A DNA stretch of 64,000 bases from Calendula officinalis (GCA_963853835.1 OY970832.1:27646208-27710207), one strand, 5' to 3'; counted from the first letter of the stretch, positions 45,380 through 59,400 are shown. The notes: a model not told the origin generated them from the letters alone. A program made the numbers and translations.

Positions 45380-47370
45380 TTAACAAAAAAGTTTGTTATC
45401 CGAAAGATAGGAAAGGAACCTCCGTAACGAATCTGTTTAAAGAATTCAATGATGATTATGGCCTCATTGAAGTCAAATGTGGGGTGGGAGCAATTTGCAT
45501 AAATGATGCTGAATGTATATGGATTGCACAAATAATGCTGTTTTTAGACATTTTGCAAAAATAATGCTATCCCATGGTGCCAGACCCGGATCCCCTAGTA
45601 TCCCATCTTGGCAGACCCGGATCCCCTAAAAAAGAGAATTTATGTACTTTTTTTACCGTTTCTGACATCCCCTAGTGATATGCCCGGATCCCCTTTGAGT
45701 ATCCCCTACCCGTACGCCCGGATCCCGTTGGAGAATCCCCTTCTCATACCCCCGGATCCCCTTGCTAATACGGAAACGAATAAATAGTGATATTTGCAAG
45801 TAGTAAACGAGTAAAATAAATAAAATCAAATTGCAACAAAAGGAACTGCTACTGATATAGTGATATGTTGCAAGTACTAATAAAAAATAATAATTTAGAT
45901 TGAATCTTATTGAATTAAAAATTAATAAATAATCATGAATAGAAAAGTCCAGCTAAAATTGTTTGTATTTTGGATTTTGGCAAAATCTTATTACTGTGCG
46001 AATATACCGTACGTATATACAGGTGTGTATATATATGTGTGTGTGTATGGAAATATATAGATACAGCAAGGCTCTGTATACATCAAATCATTGGTGAAGC
46101 TTCTTGTTGATAAAGAAAAAACAGGGTGTAACAAGTTAACAACCCTGTCAACCAATCACTAGGGGTTCCAAATTACCCTCTTCTATATCCATTTTATCTT
46201 ATAAACAAGAGAAATCGAAGAAAATTTAGGGTTAAATTTGGTTTCAAAGGATTAGAAACAGAGTAATTAAACCATAGATCTCTTGTCCCCAAGTATTACT
46301 CACCTCCTTCTCTTTCATCATCCTAGTTTCCGTATTAGCAAGGGGATCCGGGGGTATGAGAAGGGGATTCTCCAAGGGGATCCGGGCGTACGGGTAGGGG
46401 ATACTCAAAGGGGATCCGGGCATATCACCAGGGGATGTCAGAAACAGTACAAAAAAGTACATAAATTCTCTTTTTTAGGGGATCCGGGTCTGCCAAGATG
46501 GGATACTAGGGGATCCGGGTCTGCCACCATGGGATAGCATTATTTTTGCAAAAGGTCTAAAAACAGCATTATTTGTGTAACCCATATACATTCAGCATCA
46601 TTTATGCAAATTGCTCGTGGTGCCAGTTCTCTCGTATGAACCCGAATGTTGCCAAACTCAGAAAGCTTGATAGATTTTTTTATATATCCCGAATTTCACT
46701 TCTTGGTGCCCGCACCCCAATGCAATCATTCTTCCTAAGTTTTATTGGATCACAATTCAATTATTTTCTCTGTTGAGACTATTAATTGCGGACCAGTGCA
46801 TTTTAATTTTATTTAATTTATGGCTCTTAGATCATGGCTTGAATGAGGTCGTTATTAATTCTTGGCGTGGTGAACATTTTAGGAGTCATAAATCTCCCAT
46901 TTTTGCCTTCTTAGCAAAATTACGCGGTATTAAGATAGCATTAAAAATTGTGTATTTGCCTCTAAAAATAGCAGAATCGGCTTGGCTTGCTTATTGGTCT
47001 AAAAGACAAGCTGGGAGATCTCGAGTTAAAGGCTGAATCATCTACCCTTTCTGAGTTTGAATCCAAGTATCAACATTCTTCTGGATTAATAGTAGATTAA
47101 ATGGCGAGTTATGGCCAGTAAATGGGGGTTGTGGCTAACGGACCCATCTGCTTGTTTCTAGTTTTGTTTTGTCATGTAGGTTTATGGTGTTGGTTGTTTT
47201 GTTTTAAGGTTTTCTAGTTGTTCTGATACTTTGGTTATATGTATCGTGGTGCTAACTTTATTTATCTTTTTCTAGGGTTCTCTTGGGGTGGGCGATGCTT
47301 TTGCTGAATCTCTTCCCCTAGATCCTTTTGCCGTTCAAAAAATAAAAATTATAAATTTGAGAATTTTGTC
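45380..47370 (+). pseudogene. LINE remnant split by a foldback element
   Basis: Left of the foldback, a frame with EFNDDYGLIEVK and right of it MNPNVAKLRKLDRFF and DHGLNEVVINSWRG, FLAKLRGIKIALK match the order of a plant LINE ORF2 endonuclease region and the linker to reverse transcriptase. Frames are shifted and contain stops. The right end has a 3'-UTR-like stretch closing CCTTTTGCCGTTCAAAAAAT, similar to LINE tails. The reverse transcriptase itself is deleted. Confidence 0.6.
45488..46616. mobile_element. Foldback element with GGATCC-rich arms
   Basis: Arms of about 290 bp (45488-45780 and 46322-46616) are near-perfect inverted copies starting GAGCAATTTGCATAAATGATG. Each holds six to seven CCCGGATCCCCT-type units. 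GTGG lies directly outside on both sides (45484-45487 and 46617-46620), a possible 4-bp duplication. It is inserted in the LINE coding region. The 540-bp centre is non-coding. Confidence 0.85.
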
Positions 47371-47958
47371 GGTTATCACTTATCACTCAATTGTGATATA
47401 GTTATTTTCTCAATTTTTCCATTTACTTTTAGTTATATATTTTATGATTTCACTTTACACCCTCATAATATATTGTAGTAAATCCTTTAAAATGATACAA
47501 CTTTAATTTCTTGCCATTAAAATGAAATTGGAAATGATATGTAACACACCAATTTTTCAAAACAATTTAAACTTTTAAATAAATAAGTTCAACATCCAAA
47601 AATCCATAAAATCCAAAAACATAGTTTAGATAAAACATTTGGAAGGATTACAAGTCTCAAAAGCCAGTGTTACAATAATATCAAAACCAAAGTCTAGGGA
47701 ATTAAATAAGTACACCGAGCTAATCACATCCAATGCTAACTACGGGCCGCCTAATCCTTAGCTCCCGAACCTGAGTACATAGTCAAAAGAAATGTAGTAC
47801 GTGAGACAGAATTGCCTCGTGAGAAACATGGGTTTTAGACCCGGTTAGAAAATAATCGCAATAAAATAATAATTAAATAATTATCACATTGCACATAGTC
47901 AATCATACACTAAGGCTTGCCATAAGCCCAACACATACGTAACGGGCCTCCCCGAAAC

Positions 47959-48070
47959 AACTCCCCCGATATGGGTTATCTAGGTAAACTCCCCCGTTTC
48001 CGGGTTATCTATTTGCTCCCCCGATTTCCGGGTTATCTCAAACTCCCCCGCTTTCCGGGTTATCTATTTC
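47959..48070. repeat. Four tandem units of about 28 bp in the gypsy LTR
   Basis: The unit is CTCCCCCG followed by TTTCCGGGTTATCT and a short spacer, with a fifth, more diverged unit at 48122-48150. It lies within the LTR and may be part of its regulatory region. Confidence 0.8.
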
Positions 48071-48914
48071 TCGACATACTACTCTTGCGCGGGGTGGTAC
48101 CGCCCCAAGTAGTAGCCACTAACTCCCCCAACTTGTGTGGGTTGTCTAGGATCTAATTGATTAGCTACCACATACAAATCATCAACTTGGGTCAAAACCC
48201 CATATAACAACTCATGTCATACAAGTGGTAACTAAACACATAAGTGTACAATTCAAGTCAATTCAATTCAATATCTTCTTTATTAAAAACAATTATCTAA
48301 TAAAGACTCTAAGAAATCAATTCAAACTATGAATCATGGTTTACTATGTATTCAGAAAGATCTCATGTACTCACCTTAGCAATGCTTTTCAACACTTGTG
48401 TTCAACAACAGAATCTTTACTTCCAAATCAAGAAGTACTTCCAATCACAAGGTCTTCTTGACCTAACATCAATACCACCACAAAACCTAGTTAAAATCCA
48501 TAACTAGCTACTAATTATTTCATATTAACATCCCCAAATCACCAAGTTCATACAACTTGGTGGAATCTCAAACCCTAGTTCAAGATTCTATCCATAAAAC
48601 CCAAATCCAACTTGTACACAATGATTACAAGCTTATAATGAGTGTTTTACACTCAAGTTTGGTCATCTTCCCCAAAGATGACATGGTTGGTTCCCAAAAC
48701 CACCATTGATACCCATGAAAAGCTTGAAACTAAGGTAGAAGATGATAAGAATCAATAAGCTTTACCTTTGGTGTTTAAATCTTCAAAGATGGTGAAGATT
48801 TGAGCTCAAGATTAGCAAAATCGCCTTCTTCCTTCAAAATAACGGCTGAGCTAGTGCTAGGGGCGTAGGTGCTTAAACCCTAGTCTAAAACCCGTATATA
48901 TATACAGCTGCAAA

Positions 48915-49065
48915 GTTCGCGTTTGCGAACTAGAGTTCGCGTCGCGAACTTCCCCCGTCGTGAACTCCTCGCGATCGGGAACGAGCCGCGAACTCTAAGC
49001 CTCAAAACCCCAAACTCTCTGTTCCATCCTCGCGACCGCGAACTATAGTTCGCGCCGCGAACTCT
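48915..49065. repeat. GTTCGCG/CGCGAAC inverted words in the gypsy LTR
   Basis: At least seven copies of GTTCGCG or CGCGAAC occur in both directions within 150 bp, CpG-rich in otherwise AT-rich DNA. Confidence 0.7.
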
Positions 49066-49238
49066 TCCAGGCAGCTAGGCTGCAACTTTTTGTTGTCCAA
49101 TTTATCCCGGTTTCGACCTTAACCATATCAAACGGTGTCCAAATGACACGAAACCAATTCCTACGCCTTTTAAACGATTTATCCTTATTTATCATATTTT
49201 TGTACAATTTATTTATTTACAAAATTCGGGTCGTTACA

Positions 49239-49254
49239 ACTACCTACCCCTTAA
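49239..49254 (-). other. Polypurine tract of the gypsy element
   Basis: On the minus strand TTAAGGGGTAGGTAG directly precedes the 3' LTR; it fits the plus-strand primer of reverse transcription. Confidence 0.7.
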
Positions 49255-52200
49255 GAGGATTCCGTCCTCGGAATCGTCTCATAATCCACAAAGTTCAGGT
49301 AGCGCTTCTTCATTTCATCTTTGACTTCCCAAATCCAATTGGGTCCAAGGGAATGCTTCCACTTGACCAACACCAATTCAATCTCCTTGTTCTTCAACTT
49401 CTTCCTTTCGGCCTCCAATATGGCCTCGGGTTCTTCAATCAATCGGTTGGGTGCATCGACCCGCAAGTATTGAAGTGGGATTACATTCTCCACTTCTCCC
49501 AAAAACTTCTTCAAATTACAAACATGGAATGTGTCATGGATACCTTGCAACTCGGGTGGGAGTTCTAACTTAAATGCTTGCAACCCGACCCGTTTCAAGA
49601 TCTTAAATGGGCCAACATACCTTGGGCTCAATTTGCCCTTCTTTCCAAACCTCATCACGCCTTTCCAAGGCGACACTTTCAACATCACCATATCACCAAC
49701 ATCCAAATCATAGGGTCTCTTTTTCAAACCCGAATAACTCCTTTGACGATCTTGCGCGGCTTTCATATTAGCTTGAATTATTCCAATTTTCTCATTTGTT
49801 ATCTTCACGATCTCGGGACCCGTGAGTTTAGTCTCACCCGCCTCTAACCAACAAGAAGGCGTCCTACACTTTCTCCCATACAATGCCTCAAACGGTGGCA
49901 TTTAGATACTTGCATGATAACTATTGTTATATGAAAACTCAACCAACGGTAAATGTTCATTCCATTTACCACCAAAATCCATCACACACGATCTCAACAT
50001 ATCTTCTACCGTTTGGATCGTCATTTCACTTTGACCATCGGTTTGCGGATGGTAAGCCGTGCCCAATCTCAACTTAGTTCCCAACTCTTCTTGGAGTGAC
50101 CTCCAAAATCTCGAGGTAAACCTTGCATCCCGATCGGATACAATCGATATCGGTACCCCATGCTATCGAACCACTTCATCAACATACAATTTTGCCAACT
50201 TCTCAAGTGGCATAGTTTCCCTAATAGATAGGAATAATGCACTTTTCGTTAACCTATCAACAATCACCCAAATGGCGTCATGGTTCCTACTTGTCTTTGG
50301 AAGACCAACAATAAAATCCATGGTTATGTCTTCCTATTTCCCGTCCGGCACTTGCAACGATTGTGCAACCCCATAAGGCACTTGGTGCTCGGCTTTCACT
50401 TGTGCACACGTGGCACACTTTGAAATGTATTTTGCTACTCTCGACTTCATCCCCGGCCACCAATACACGCTCTTCAAGTCTTGATAAGTCTTTGTACTTC
50501 CGGGATGAATCGAATACTTGGACTTGTGAGCATCATTTAACAATACTTTTCGGTTCCCACCAAATTTTGGGACCCAAATCCGACCATTCACGGTTTTCAA
50601 CCCTTGAGAATTTTCTTCAAATACTTGGTTCTTTCCCAATCTTTCTTGTCTATACTCATCTTTTCCCATCACTTCGGTTTGTGCGTTTTTTATGCTTTCA
50701 ATAAGACTAGATACCACTTCAATCCGCATCAACTTAGCCTTGACCGGCTTCTCATAAACTTTTCTACTTAAGGCGTCGGCCACCACATTAGCCTTTCCTT
50801 CATGATAAACGATTTCACAATCATAGTCATTAATCAACTCAATCCACCTTCTTTGCCTCATATTCAAATCCTTTTGTGTAAACACGTATTTAAGACTTTT
50901 ATGATCCGTGTACAATGTACACCTTGTTCCATACAAGTAATGCCTCCAAATCTTTAAGGAAAAAACGATCGCCGCCAATTCCAAATCATGAGTAGTATAC
51001 CTCGTTTCCGCATCCTTCAATTGTCTTGAAGCATAAGCTATCACCTTCCCTCTTTGCATCAAAACACAACCAAGGCCCTTATTCGAGGCGTCACTATACA
51101 CCACGAAGTCTTCCATACCATCGGGTAGTGTAAGGATCGATGCATTGCACAATATCTCCTTTAACAAGGCAAATGCATCTTCTTGCCTTTTCCCCCAATC
51201 AAACTTCACATCCTTTCTTGTTAGCATAGTGAGTGGTACCGCCACTCGGGAGAAATCTTCAATGAATCTCCGATAATAACCGGCTAACCCAAGAAAACTT
51301 CTTACTTCGGTTGGAGTCTTTGGTGCCTCCCAATTCTTTACCGCTTCAATTTTAGACGGGTCAACCTTTATCCCGTTTCGTGACACCACATGACCGAGGA
51401 ATTGGACGTCTCGCAACCAAAATTCATACTTTGAGAATTTTGTATACAATTTCTCTCGTTTCAATACTTCTAAAGTTTGCTTCAAATGTTCTTCATGTTC
51501 TTCTTCGGTTTTGGAGTAGATAAGAATATCATCAATAAATACTATGAGAAATTTATCGAGAAAAGGTTTACAAACCCCATTCATGAGATCCATGAAAATA
51601 GCCGGGGCATTCGTCAAACCGAATGGCATCACCAAAAATTCATAATGCCCATAACGTGTTCTAAAGGCCGTATTCTCGGTATCACCTTCTTTAACTCGAA
51701 CTTGATGGTAACCCGATCTCAAATCAATCTTGGAGAAGTAATCGGCTCCTTGAAGTCGATCAAACAAATCATCAATCCTTGGCAAAGGATATCGGTTCTT
51801 AACCGTCATCTTGTTAAGCTCTCAGTAGTCAATACACATCCTCATGGAACCATCTTTCTTCTTCACAAATAAAAACGGTGCACCCCACGGTGACGAACTA
51901 GGACGGATAAAACCTTTATCAAGCAACTCTTGTAATTGAGACATTAGCTCACGCATTTCGGTTGGGGCTAGACGATACGGGGCTCGGGCAATCGGCGTCG
52001 CCCCCGGAACTAAATCAATACGAAACTCGACTTGTCTCTCCGGTGGCAAACCGGGTAAGTCATCGGGAAAAACTTCGGTGAAATCCCGAATAATCTTCAC
52101 ATTATCCACCGTCTTCTTCTACTTTCTCCCATCTAGGACATATGCTATGAATGACGATCATCCCTTTGATAAACACTTTCTTGCTTTAATGACGGTAATG

Positions 52201-53720
52201 AGATTTGGCATATGATGCCTCTTCTCCCCATAAACATACACCTTCTCGTTATCGGGTGACTTGATCGACACCAACTTCTTTCCACATAAAATCTTGGCTT
52301 GGTGGGGGCCCAACCAATCCATTCCAATAATCACATCGAATGCCTTAATCCCCATAGGCATCAAGTCGACCTTAAATTTCTTATTATCGATCTGTAGCTC
52401 ACAATTTCTATACATATGTTCAACCATAGAAGTCTCCCCATTAGCAACCTCAATCTCATATAAATCACCAAGTAATTCCATTGGAACATTCAACTTAGTA
52501 CCGAACTCATGAGACACAAATGAATAAGTAGAACCCGAATCGAATAATATATGGGTGGGTATGGAGTTTATAAATAATGTACCTGACACGACATCGTGTG
52601 CCTCTTTTGCTTCCTCTCGGGTTAGTTGGAAGGCTCTCCCTTTGACCTTTGACGGCTCTGGTTTCTTGTGAGCGGTCGACACCAATGTTTTGGTTCCTTT
52701 CTTTGGGCAAACATTACTATAGTGCCCTTTCTCATGGCATGAGAAACACTCAACCTCATCAAGGTTCTTCACCTTGCAATCTTTAGCTTTGTGGCCAAAA
52801 CGCCCACATTTGAAACAACCACCCGAATCCGCCTTACATTCACCTTTGTGGTCCCTACCACACTCTCTACAACTACCAACACTTCCTTGCTTCGACCCGC
52901 TCGGGGTGAACTTGCTTTTCTTCGATGGTCCCGAAAAACTTTCAAACTTTCTCTTTTCATTTCCCATCGACCTCTCTTGGACTCTTCTCTTTCCCACTTT
53001 CTCAACACTTCGGGCGACATTAATGGCCTCATCAAGAGTGGCCGCCCTCTTTACCTCAAGTTCATATTCCCATGGCAACCCATTAGCAAACCAAACCACA
53101 CGACTACGTTCGGTTGGGTAGGCATTCATCACAAACGGGAGGTATCCCGTGAACTTCTTGGTATACTCATCCAAGGTCAAATTACCTTTCTTGAAATGCA
53201 AGAACTCCTCCAACAACTCTTCCAACTCCCTTTCGGGACAAAACTTCTCCTTAAGTCTCCTAGTGAACTCCTCCCATGACATCTTGTAGACGGCTTTCTT
53301 TCCCAACGATTCATACACGGTGACCCACCAAGTCAATGCATCATCCTTAAGCAAACGTGAGGCATAGGTCACCATGTCTTCTTCTTTACACTTACTACTC
53401 TCAAGCACGTGTTCCGTCTCCCGGATCCAACGCATAGTATCCTTCGGTTCCACACTCCCGTAATAGTTGTCGGGTCGGCATGCCAAGAATGTCTTGTAAG
53501 AACATCCTTCACGTTCAATCTTGTCAACACTTTTATCCTTATTGGAGGATTTCTCGGTCGGGACACTATTTCCCGTTGTTCGGGTCCTTGTGAGAGGAGG
53601 AGTATCCTCCCTCTATTCCCTTTCTTCTTCATCACGATCCTCATCCTCGTCCCTTTCCTCATCATTAAAGTTCAATCGTTCATTTATGATTCGGTTAACA
53701 TCTTGTTGCATCACCTCCAT
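49251..53720 (-). pseudogene. Gypsy gag-pol polyprotein, main part, seven nonsense codons
   Basis: One frame on the minus strand carries, in order: gag (SRLLKDDALTWW, FCPERELEELLEEFLHFKKG); two zinc knuckles (CFKCGRFGHKAKDC and CFSCHEKGHYSNVC); aspartic protease (LFDSGSTYSFVS); reverse transcriptase with FIDDILIYS; RNase H (YSDASNKGLGCVL, YTDHKSLKYV); integrase with an HHCC-type zinc part and the core TAYHPQTDGQSE; and a chromodomain-like end (VKWKHSLGPNWIWE). Stop codons break it at 53613, 52158, 52119, 51822, 50334, 50163 and 49902, all in the same frame. No frameshift was found between them. The polyprotein cannot be made as such. Confidence 0.93.
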
Positions 53721-56422
53721 TGTAACACCCTAAAATTTACAAGATTTTTTTTAAATTTTTTGTAAATAAAACTATAATCAAAAAGTCCCATAAATAAATC
53801 TCGGATATTAATATTTAACATTTAAAACGTATTTATTGCGGAAATAGTTAAAATAAAATAAAGTGTTTTAAAATATTAAATGATGTCCACATCAGTAACG
53901 AAAAGATACAGCGGTCAACCGTCCACCTTCTCCTTTCCTTTGCTAGTACCTGAAACAATGTGGGGGAAAGTTTGGGTCAGCTGGGAAGCTGAGTGAATAA
54001 TCTCAAAATGTAAACAATTATAACATACAACACATGAGGGCACATCGGTGTACTCCTAGTCAGAAACTACTCGATTAATTACTCAGATTTATTCTCAGAT
54101 TTTATTACTCAGATTTTAATTTATATAGCGCGCTTGTGTGATTTGGGACGAGAGATCAACCTCGCCCCTCCTCACACCTCAGATAGGCATAAGCCAAAAC
54201 TCAGACGGGAGTGATCCCAAAACTCAGACGGGAATAATCCCAAAACTCAGACGGGAGGTGATCCCAGGCATATAGCCAAAAACTCAGATGTGTGTTATTA
54301 TGTTTTATTATCTCTTTAACATAATTATCTCAGATGCCCTAGCAAGTAGTAGCACAGAATGACCCTGTGCCGAGCTCGGTTACCCAGGCACAATGTCTCA
54401 GATTAAAATAAATCAACAGCTGCTCAGATACTCAGATAGCATGTCAAACTCAGATAACAAATCAAACTTAGATAGCAGATCAAACTCAGATAACAGCACA
54501 AGCTCATATAACAATTATGGTGCAAGAAATGTAACACATAAGTCATGCATGTACAACGTTAAAACTGAATACACGGTGAGAATACTCACCTCGAGAAACG
54601 TAAGCTCCAAAGGGTTCCCGACAATAAGAAGTACAGCACGTTATCTCCTAGACGATCCTAAAAGCATAAAAATGAAACCCGAATTACAATCCGTTCTAAA
54701 GACTCAAATTTAGAAAACTGGCAGCACCCGTCGGTCTCACGGAAACTGCTATATCTCTTAAAATGTGCAGTAGATTTATCTCATATTTTAACCATGAAAA
54801 GTACACAATCAGAACTACACATCTCTGTGAGACGGCCATTGGCCAAAACAGACTCTAAGTGTCTCAAAACAGTGTTGCAAGACAGACATGTCGCACATGT
54901 CATTTTCCTAACAGTAGCATACTAAATTGACTATAACTTTTAAACCGTAATTCGGATTGACGAGAGGGTTACGGCATTGAAAAGCTAATTCAGAAATCAA
55001 GGTCCCAACACGGGCCAAAAATCCAGAAACGTATCTTAAGTGTATTAAAAACAGATTCAAAGATAGAAGACAGATTCTGCCCAAAAACTTAATTGTGTTT
55101 AAAACTTGTTTTGACAATCCCGACATCAACCCGTATAACCCAAGGCACCCGACCGTCCCGAAAATCGTTTTATATCTGAAACTGTAATTTAAAGTAATCT
55201 AGCTTGTTTGTTTTGAAATCCTCCTCGGTTTAGGAAACCAAGAACCTAAAGGTTCGGTTTCCGGGTTTTTCGGTTACCAAAACGTCTAGCTATAATCAAG
55301 ATGGTTTTGACCCAACCCGACATGCATGAAATCAGTGATTAAAACTCGAAGTCTAAATGGAAACAATTTACAAATGATATTAAAACAACTCCTAACAAAA
55401 CGGAAATCAATAAACGATTTTAAAAATAAATTTCAAGAAACTTTTAACAAAAATTCAGCACAACGACAGTTTACGAGAATGGTCATAACTCACTGACCGA
55501 AAATCAGATTAACGAGTGTTCGGCGGTCACGGTTAGCTAACTCAGAGGACTACAAATCTCTGTGAGACGGTCCTTTCCTAAAACCGACACTAACGATGTC
55601 AAAAACAGCGCGCAAGTCAACAAATCAAATCTGCCAGAATACTAAAACGATTCTTAAATAATAATAATGATAGAACTACACCCTCAATTGTTCCGACCTG
55701 CACAAGTTGCTTGTTGAGTTTCATTGACAACTCTTAGCTGAAAATAAAATAAAACACAGCCCATGTGGCTGTCAAATACATCACGCCAAGGGAAAGAATT
55801 CACAAAAAGGATGGTCCACAACAATTTACTTACTTCCTTCAAATGGTCGGTGTCCATAAAAATCATGTTGCCTGCTTCATGACCACGCCACCATCTCACT
55901 TAAATGGGATTTGTCCTTCTCTTGACAGCCATCGTCATCCTTCACGTCGATTACCCAAGCATCACATCTTTTTCCTTCGTGCCTTCTCATTGGCGGCAGA
56001 CTAAAGAGAGAACCCAATTGATTTAGGGTAAAATCTAGTGGTTCATCTAAATACCACAAGGCCTCTAGCCCACTTGCTAGCCCAACATAACTCGGCCCTT
56101 GGCCTATGGCCGGGCCTTGACTTAGAATTCTAAAATAACTTAAAACCCGAGACGTAATAACTTGCTAGCTAATTAAATGTACGAAAAATCACGAGACACA
56201 TAAACATCACGACAACTATTTATTTACTCAAAAAAAAAATTAATAAACAATAAAAGTAAATTAAAAATTACTTAATTAGTTAGCCGATCTGACTAGCTTA
56301 ATTAACGCCTAATAACACGAACCGTCTAACTACAAGTCGTATAAATAATATAAAATTAATTATAATAATAAAACATGATTAAAATAATATTATTTAATTA
56401 ATACAAATTTTGGGGCGTTACA
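53721..56422 (-). repeat. LTR of the nested element (left copy)
   Basis: It starts TGTAACACCCTAAAATTTAC and ends TTGGGGCGTTACA. It contains a tandem AAACTCAGACGGGA unit (54199-54260, three copies) and a CTCAGATA/TCAAACTCAGATA-rich stretch (54405-54500). Frames in it occur identically in both LTRs and have no recognisable product. Confidence 0.97.
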
Positions 56423-59400
56423 ACTCAACTCCACTTGAAATAGACTTCGTCCCCGAAGTCATTGCTCGGAAGAAACTCAGGGTAGTAATCTCGCGTCTCA
56501 ACTCCTACTCGCCAACGACACACGTCCTCAAATGGGGAAAGAAAACAAAATGATAAGGTTAAGAATGAGAAGGAAATTCATCAGGGTGATCTACGACATG
56601 CATACTCAAATAGAAAAGAAGAATAAAAACGATAAAGTTACGAATAGAAAGAAGCTCTTCATGGTGAATTTACTTAATAGGAAATGAACTTCAGATCACG
56701 TAAGTGCTCATACAATTATCCGCCTCTAGTGGCGCAAAACGATAAGGCGAAAAGAAATAAGGTCAGGATGCTCACTATGGCTCTCAGTATGCAAAGAAAA
56801 TGTTGATAATGAGCATAAAATACACCATGATACTCTACTGAAGGCGTCTTCTTGCTCTCGCATTCGGATACAGTTGTTGCACTCAGCGATTAACGTCGCG
56901 TTGAATCACCGATTCAACTCCACTTGGAAATTTACTATCGATTTGTTGACGATACCAGATGCTCAGCATAGTACCAGGTCATCCAAACCATTTGCACAAT
57001 CACACTCGGATCTCTCATGACGATAACAAGTTTTTATGGAAAATTTTCTTCCCGCACAACTCTATCAAATGACCACTTACACATTTTAGCAACAGGTAAA
57101 AATTTCATTATCGACAATTTTCTACCAAAATGACTCGGAAGGTCCTCTACTCTATGGGTCAACAGTTTGTTAACAGCATAATAATTAATTTAGCGGTTTA
57201 CACCATTATCAATTAATATAAAAACCATGCAACTAAATCACAAGGAATATACATATCACACAGAATTCTCATATACTCAGGTATATAACTCCAAAATATG
57301 ATCTGGAAATATAACTCAGAAGTCCCACTCAGAAATAAACTCCAAACATATCTCAGGAGTATAACTCGAAAATGTATAACTCAGGAGCAAACTCATAAAT
57401 CTTAACTCAGAAGCAAACCCAAAACTCTAACTCAGTAACAACTCATCAGGTAATAATATTTACAAGTAATAGCATTAGGTATAAATCACATTTTTACTCA
57501 CGCTTATTACTACTCGTGTGTTCCAATTTACCAGCTTATAATACTTGGAATGATATACTCTCTCTCAACCGTGTTATTGGTTCTCCAAATAGCTCTTCTT
57601 TAACATTATATTGTTACCTTACTCTATTAAGTTTGCATATTGCCGATGTTAATAACCCTTTAAATAGCTCAAATTAACGATCTTGTCATTTAATTCCCTT
57701 TACTAGGTTCTCATTCTATTACATTTAGTGGTTTCTCGATAATATTTTAATAGATGTTTTCTCATTCATCTAGTTTAACGATCCTTTAATAGACCGTTTC
57801 ACTGATTTTACACAATTTAAAATGTCTCTTAATTATTTTGACCATATCTACTCATTAATTTCATGTTATTCACTAAAAATTCCAATTAAATTTCATACTC
57901 TTATTTATAATGATTTCTCGTTACTCAAATTACGAATTAATTCCTTAGTTCTCATTTACTCAATTCGCAGTTACACTTTATTCTAAATCTTACGGTTTAC
58001 TCATGGTTCATCAATTCAGTACATTCTCGTCTTTTCGAAATTTCTCCTAAGTTCAATATATATTTATTGAATAGTTGTTCTCATCTCAAGTTTAATAATT
58101 ATTCATAAATAGAGTTTTCTCATATAATTTTATAATACCTCAAAACTCATAACACTTTATAATACTTCAAAAATTTGAATAAAACTTCCCGTTAATTTAA
58201 TACTTTTCTCTTTTGACTCATCTTATTAATTTGCTTATGTAACTCGATTTGTAAGTTTCTTATAACTCCAAATTTCTCCATAATTAATCAAGATAAAATT
58301 TTATCATTTAACTCGTTTTAATAATAACTCATTACCAGCAAATTACCGATCTCATTTTAACTCATTTTTCCTCAAAATTTCATTGTAGCAGTTTTCTCAT
58401 ATTCGACTCATTGATAAGTTCTCATCACTTTAATTTAATAATTCATCATTATCTCATTATAATCACACAAGAATAAGTATACTATCTTATTTTGTATATA
58501 ATTGTAGTATTACTACTTCCTTTTTGCACGATATTCATTCAACCAAACTAATTTGATTTATTAATTTCTCCAGTAAACCCGATCTATCATCTTGTTGTAA
58601 ACTCTATAATTACCCATAGAATAAATTTAATTATTCTCAACTGCTGATTTGATAGTTACTCTTATAATTTATTTGATCAATTATATGTATCTAGGTTTCG
58701 TACTTTAAATTCATACCAACAAAATCTCTCTGCATAAGCATCATGCTCATAATATTTATAAATAATAATTAATGATAATTATTTCTTGACAATTTTCCTT
58801 TTTACCCCTACTCAACTCCACTTGGAGAAAAACTCGTCCTCGAGTTTGGAACTAGTATTGTCTACCAAAATAAACAAGCAAGTATGTAGTCACACAAACA
58901 ATTAGGATACACGTACTAAATTCACAATAACAAGCATTGGTCCATCGTTCCCTTCAAAATCTCCCCATAACCATCCAAAAGTTCGGTGTGTACGATAATA
59001 GGGGCCCTCTATTACTTTCGACACCTACTTCTGTTTGGTCACGAGTAAATCCCAAAGTTTACAACTTCCCACATATAAACCCACCAACAAATCACACTCA
59101 GAAGAAAGGAATTTTAATCACACTCAGGAGAAAGGAAGTTTATTTTCAATATCTGATAACTACAGATATGCACTCAACAGTGCATACTCAGAATCTCATA
59201 ACCATTTCTCAGAAAGTCATGCGTACATTTAGTCTCGTACGCGATACTCGGATAACTCAGATTCATAGAAATATTTCCACTCAGTTATTTTCACAATACA
59301 AATCTCCTTTTTAAACTTTTCATTTGGACCTGCCATTTATCATTCCTCATAAATATAACTTATATCCTCTTCACAGTTATATTAAATTTATTGTAATTTG

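Larger units (their letters stand above)
47540..49238 (-). repeat. 3' LTR of the gypsy element (minus orientation)
   Basis: It starts TGTAACACACC and ends GGGTCGTTACA. In the 105 bp that can be compared with the other LTR (63896-64000) I see one difference (T versus C). It holds the tandem units at 47959-48070 and the TTCGCG-rich part at 48915-49065. A frame in it is not a gene. Confidence 0.95.

Noticed and set aside
47959..48150. CRISPR-like regular repeats
   Set aside because: Plant LTR tandem repeat with no unique spacers of constant size; eukaryotic context.
54393..54713. Ser/Asn-rich frame, repeated at 61487-61807
   Set aside because: It is in the LTR of the nested element; the composition comes from CTCAGATA tandem words and no domain is visible.
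58937..59314. 125-residue frame in the LARD interior
   Set aside because: No recognisable motif, overlaps CTCAG-rich DNA, and other frames nearby are equally random.
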